A stretch of DNA of 64,000 nucleotides, from positions 1,736,001-1,800,000 of the forward strand of contig NZ_VFMJ01000001.1 in assembly GCF_006715005.1 (NCBI RefSeq). Direction: 5' to 3'. Made by a program: the position numbers and the translations under genes. How positions within the stretch are numbered: the stretch's first letter is position 1; each line of letters starts with the position of its first letter. A model generated the notes under the pieces. It saw nothing but the letters and a program-made list of their open reading frames with translations, searched no databases and was not told the origin of the DNA. Positions 62,157 to 64,000 of the stretch are shown here, piece after piece. Source of the DNA: Serratia marcescens (lineage in GTDB: Bacteria; Pseudomonadota; Gammaproteobacteria; Enterobacterales; Enterobacteriaceae).

Positions 62157-64000
62157 TTAACGCTTGCTGTGGTGAATGATCTCTTCGGCCACGTTGCGCG
62201 GCGCTTCGGCGTAGTGGCTGAACTCCATGGTGTAGGTGGCGCGGCCCTGCGACATCGATCGCAGGGTCGTCGAGTAGCCGAACATCTCGGACAGCGGCAC
62301 CTTGGCACGAATTTCCTTGCCGCCGCCGCCCGGGATCTCTTCCATGCCCTGCACCAGACCGCGGCGTGAGGAGAGGTCGCCCATCACGTTGCCGGCGTAA
62401 TCTTCCGGCGTTTCCACCTCCACCGACATGATCGGTTCAAGGATCACCGGATCCGCCAGGCGGCAGGCTTCCTTGAAGCCGAAAATCGCCGCCATGCGGA
62501 ACGCCTGTTCCGACGAGTCGACATCATGGTAAGAACCGAAGGTCAGGTGCACCTTGACGTCCACCACCTGATAACCGGCCAGCACCCCGTTGTTCAGCGC
62601 CTCAAGCACGCCTTTTTTCACCGCCGGGATAAATTCTCCCGGAATGACGCCGCCCTTGATCTCATCGAAGAATTCGAAGCCTTTGCCGGGTTCGTTGGGT
62701 TCGACGGTCAGTACCACGTGCCCGTATTGCCCTTTACCGCCGGACTGGCGCACGAACTTGCCTTCCACGTCCGCAACTCGCTTGCGGATGGTTTCGCGGT
62801 ACGATACCTGCGGCTTGCCGGTGGTGGTCTCCACCCCGAACTCGCGGCGCATGCGATCGACGATGATCTCGAGGTGCAGCTCGCCCATGCCGTAGATAAT
62901 GGTCTGGCCGGATTCTTCATCGGTGCGCACGCGGAACGACGGATCTTCCGACGAAAGGCGCTGCAGCGCGATGCCCATTTTCTCCTGGTCGCCCTTGGTC
63001 TTCGGCTCGATCGCCTGGGCGATCACCGGCTCGGGGAAGGTCATGCGTTCCAGCGTGATGATGGCGCCAGGATCGCACAGCGTATCGCCGGTGGTGACGT
63101 CCTTCAGGCCAACGCAGGCGGCGATATCGCCGGCGTGCAGTTCGTCGATGTCCTTCCGATCGTTGGCGTGCATCTGCACGATGCGGCCGATGCGCTCCTT
63201 TTTGCCCTTGATCGGGTTGTAAACGCTGCTGCCTTTGGCCAGCACCCCGGAATAGACGCGCACGAAGGTCAGCTGGCCGACGAACGGGTCGGTCATCAGT
63301 TTGAACGCCAGCGCCGAGAATTTTTCATTATCGTCGGCTTTGCGGGTGATGATTTCATCGTGTTCACCGTGGCCTTCCATCGGCGGCACGTCGAGCGGCG
63401 AGGGCATCAGTTCAATTACCGCATCCAGCATGCGCTGCACCCCTTTGTTGCGGAACGCAGAGCCGCACAGCATCGGCTGGATTTCGCCGGCGACGGTGCG
63501 CACCCGCAGCCCGTGGACGATCTCCTCTTCGCTCAGCGGCACCTGGTTGAGGTATTTCTCCATCAGTTCTTCCGAGGCTTCGGCGGCGGCTTCAATCATG
63601 TTTTCACGCCACTCCTGCGCTGAATCGCGCAGCTCAGCCGGGATCTCTTCGAAACTGAAGTTCATGCCCTGCGAGGCCTCGTCCCACAGAATGGCTTTCA
63701 TCCGCACCAGATCCACCACGCCGCTGAAGTGGTCTTCGGCGCCGATAGGGATAACGATCGGCACCGGGTTGGCTTTCAGGCGCTCGATCATCATTTTGCG
63801 CACGCGGAAAAAGTCTGCGCCGATGCGGTCCATTTTGTTGACGAACGCCAGCCGCGGCACTTTGTACTTGTTGGCCTGGCGCCAGACGGTTTCCGACTGC
63901 GGCTGCACGCCGCCCACCGAGTCATAGACCATCACGGCGCCGTCCAGCACGCGCATCGAACGCTCAACCTCAATGGTGAAATCGACGTGCCCGGGGGTGT
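62157..64000 (-). CDS. fusA: Elongation factor G paralogue (partial, N-terminus beyond the window)
   Basis: Translation GTPase of the EF-G family; 613 codons are visible, from the G3 motif [14 protein letters not shown] to the stop. G4 [10 protein letters not shown]5 [26 protein letters not shown] (domain II), [18 protein letters not shown] (domain III), [29 protein letters not shown] and [14 protein letters not shown] (domain IV, with a tip loop like EF-G) and [25 protein letters not shown] (domain V) are intact. Compared with E. coli FusA many positions differ, and no tuf gene follows, so this is a second EF-G rather than the str-operon gene. Confidence 0.88.
   Translation of the reverse strand, partial: TPGHVDFTIEVERSMRVLDGAVMVYDSVGGVQPQSETVWRQANKYKVPRLAFVNKMDRIGADFFRVRKMMIERLKANPVPIVIPIGAEDHFSGVVDLVRMKAILWDEASQGMNFSFEEIPAELRDSAQEWRENMIEAAAEASEELMEKYLNQVPLSEEEIVHGLRVRTVAGEIQPMLCGSAFRNKGVQRMLDAVIELMPSPLDVPPMEGHGEHDEIITRKADDNEKFSALAFKLMTDPFVGQLTFVRVYSGVLAKGSSVYNPIKGKKERIGRIVQMHANDRKDIDELHAGDIAACVGLKDVTTGDTLCDPGAIITLERMTFPEPVIAQAIEPKTKGDQEKMGIALQRLSSEDPSFRVRTDEESGQTIIYGMGELHLEIIVDRMRREFGVETTTGKPQVSYRETIRKRVADVEGKFVRQSGGKGQYGHVVLTVEPNEPGKGFEFFDEIKGGVIPGEFIPAVKKGVLEALNNGVLAGYQVVDVKVHLTFGSYHDVDSSEQAFRMAAIFGFKEACRLADPVILEPIMSVEVETPEDYAGNVMGDLSSRRGLVQGMEEIPGGGGKEIRAKVPLSEMFGYSTTLRSMSQGRATYTMEFSHYAEAPRNVAEEIIHHSKR

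Overview
The window is chromosomal DNA of an enterobacterium, most likely Serratia (S. marcescens type). The evidence is high GC content, the block rstB-rstA-folM ... ydgI-ydgH-pntA-pntB-uspE-fnr-ogt in the order known from E. coli but interrupted by extra genes, and Serratia-typical accessory genes such as a fused ornithine-lipid acyltransferase (olsF). There is no rRNA, tRNA, CRISPR array, insertion sequence or phage. Both edges cut a gene: rstB at the left and an elongation factor G paralogue at the right.

Layout. 1-14.3 kb: conserved backbone with small insertions. These are a Fur-box-preceded TPR-like/PNPOx-like pair at 3.4-4.3 kb and an envelope gene pair between fnr and ogt. 14.5 kb: an orphan short pilin. 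15.1-26.9 kb: a sugar locus with a CUT1 ABC importer, Gfo/Idh oxidoreductase, ROK kinase, AgaR-type repressor, AgaS, a tagatose-bisphosphate-type aldolase and a divergent GH123-type (DUF4091) hydrolase. Together they suggest uptake of GalNAc-containing oligosaccharides, cytoplasmic hydrolysis, phosphorylation, deamination and aldol cleavage without a PTS. 27-30.4 kb: olsF, an N-formylglutamate amidohydrolase-like gene and ycgR. 30.5-33.6 kb: a vitamin B6 locus (pdxK-like kinase, glutamine amidotransferase, small ORF, divergent MocR regulator resembling PtsJ). 33.6-40.8 kb: flavin monooxygenase, pbpG, nudI, an NlpC/P60 lipoprotein, an AT-rich GH18-like gene, zntB and an SRPBCC/ArsR pair.

40.9-48.4 kb: a seven-gene operon, livHMGF-like transporter + binding protein + ATC-hydrolase-like + N-carbamoyl-amino-acid hydrolase, divergent from a GcvA-like LysR gene. 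It looks like import and hydrolysis of a cyclic or carbamoylated amino acid, possibly giving cysteine. 48.4-51.5 kb: an orphan NitT/TauT-type ABC pair with a double permease and no binding protein. 51.7-54.5 kb: kup, then a yieK homologue whose leader holds a BglG/LicT-type ribonucleic antiterminator overlapping an intrinsic terminator. 54.6-58.6 kb: cupin, TetR regulator and a divergent isomerase/hydrolase/esterase operon. 58.6-64 kb: aldehyde dehydrogenase, AraC regulator, EamA exporter and the fusA-like paralogue.

The strongest points for follow-up are the RAT/terminator switch before yieK, the predicted PTS-independent amino-sugar locus with its repeated TTTCA-type operator candidates, and the liv-atc-like operon. 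All functions are read from sequence and remembered family features; no database search was run.
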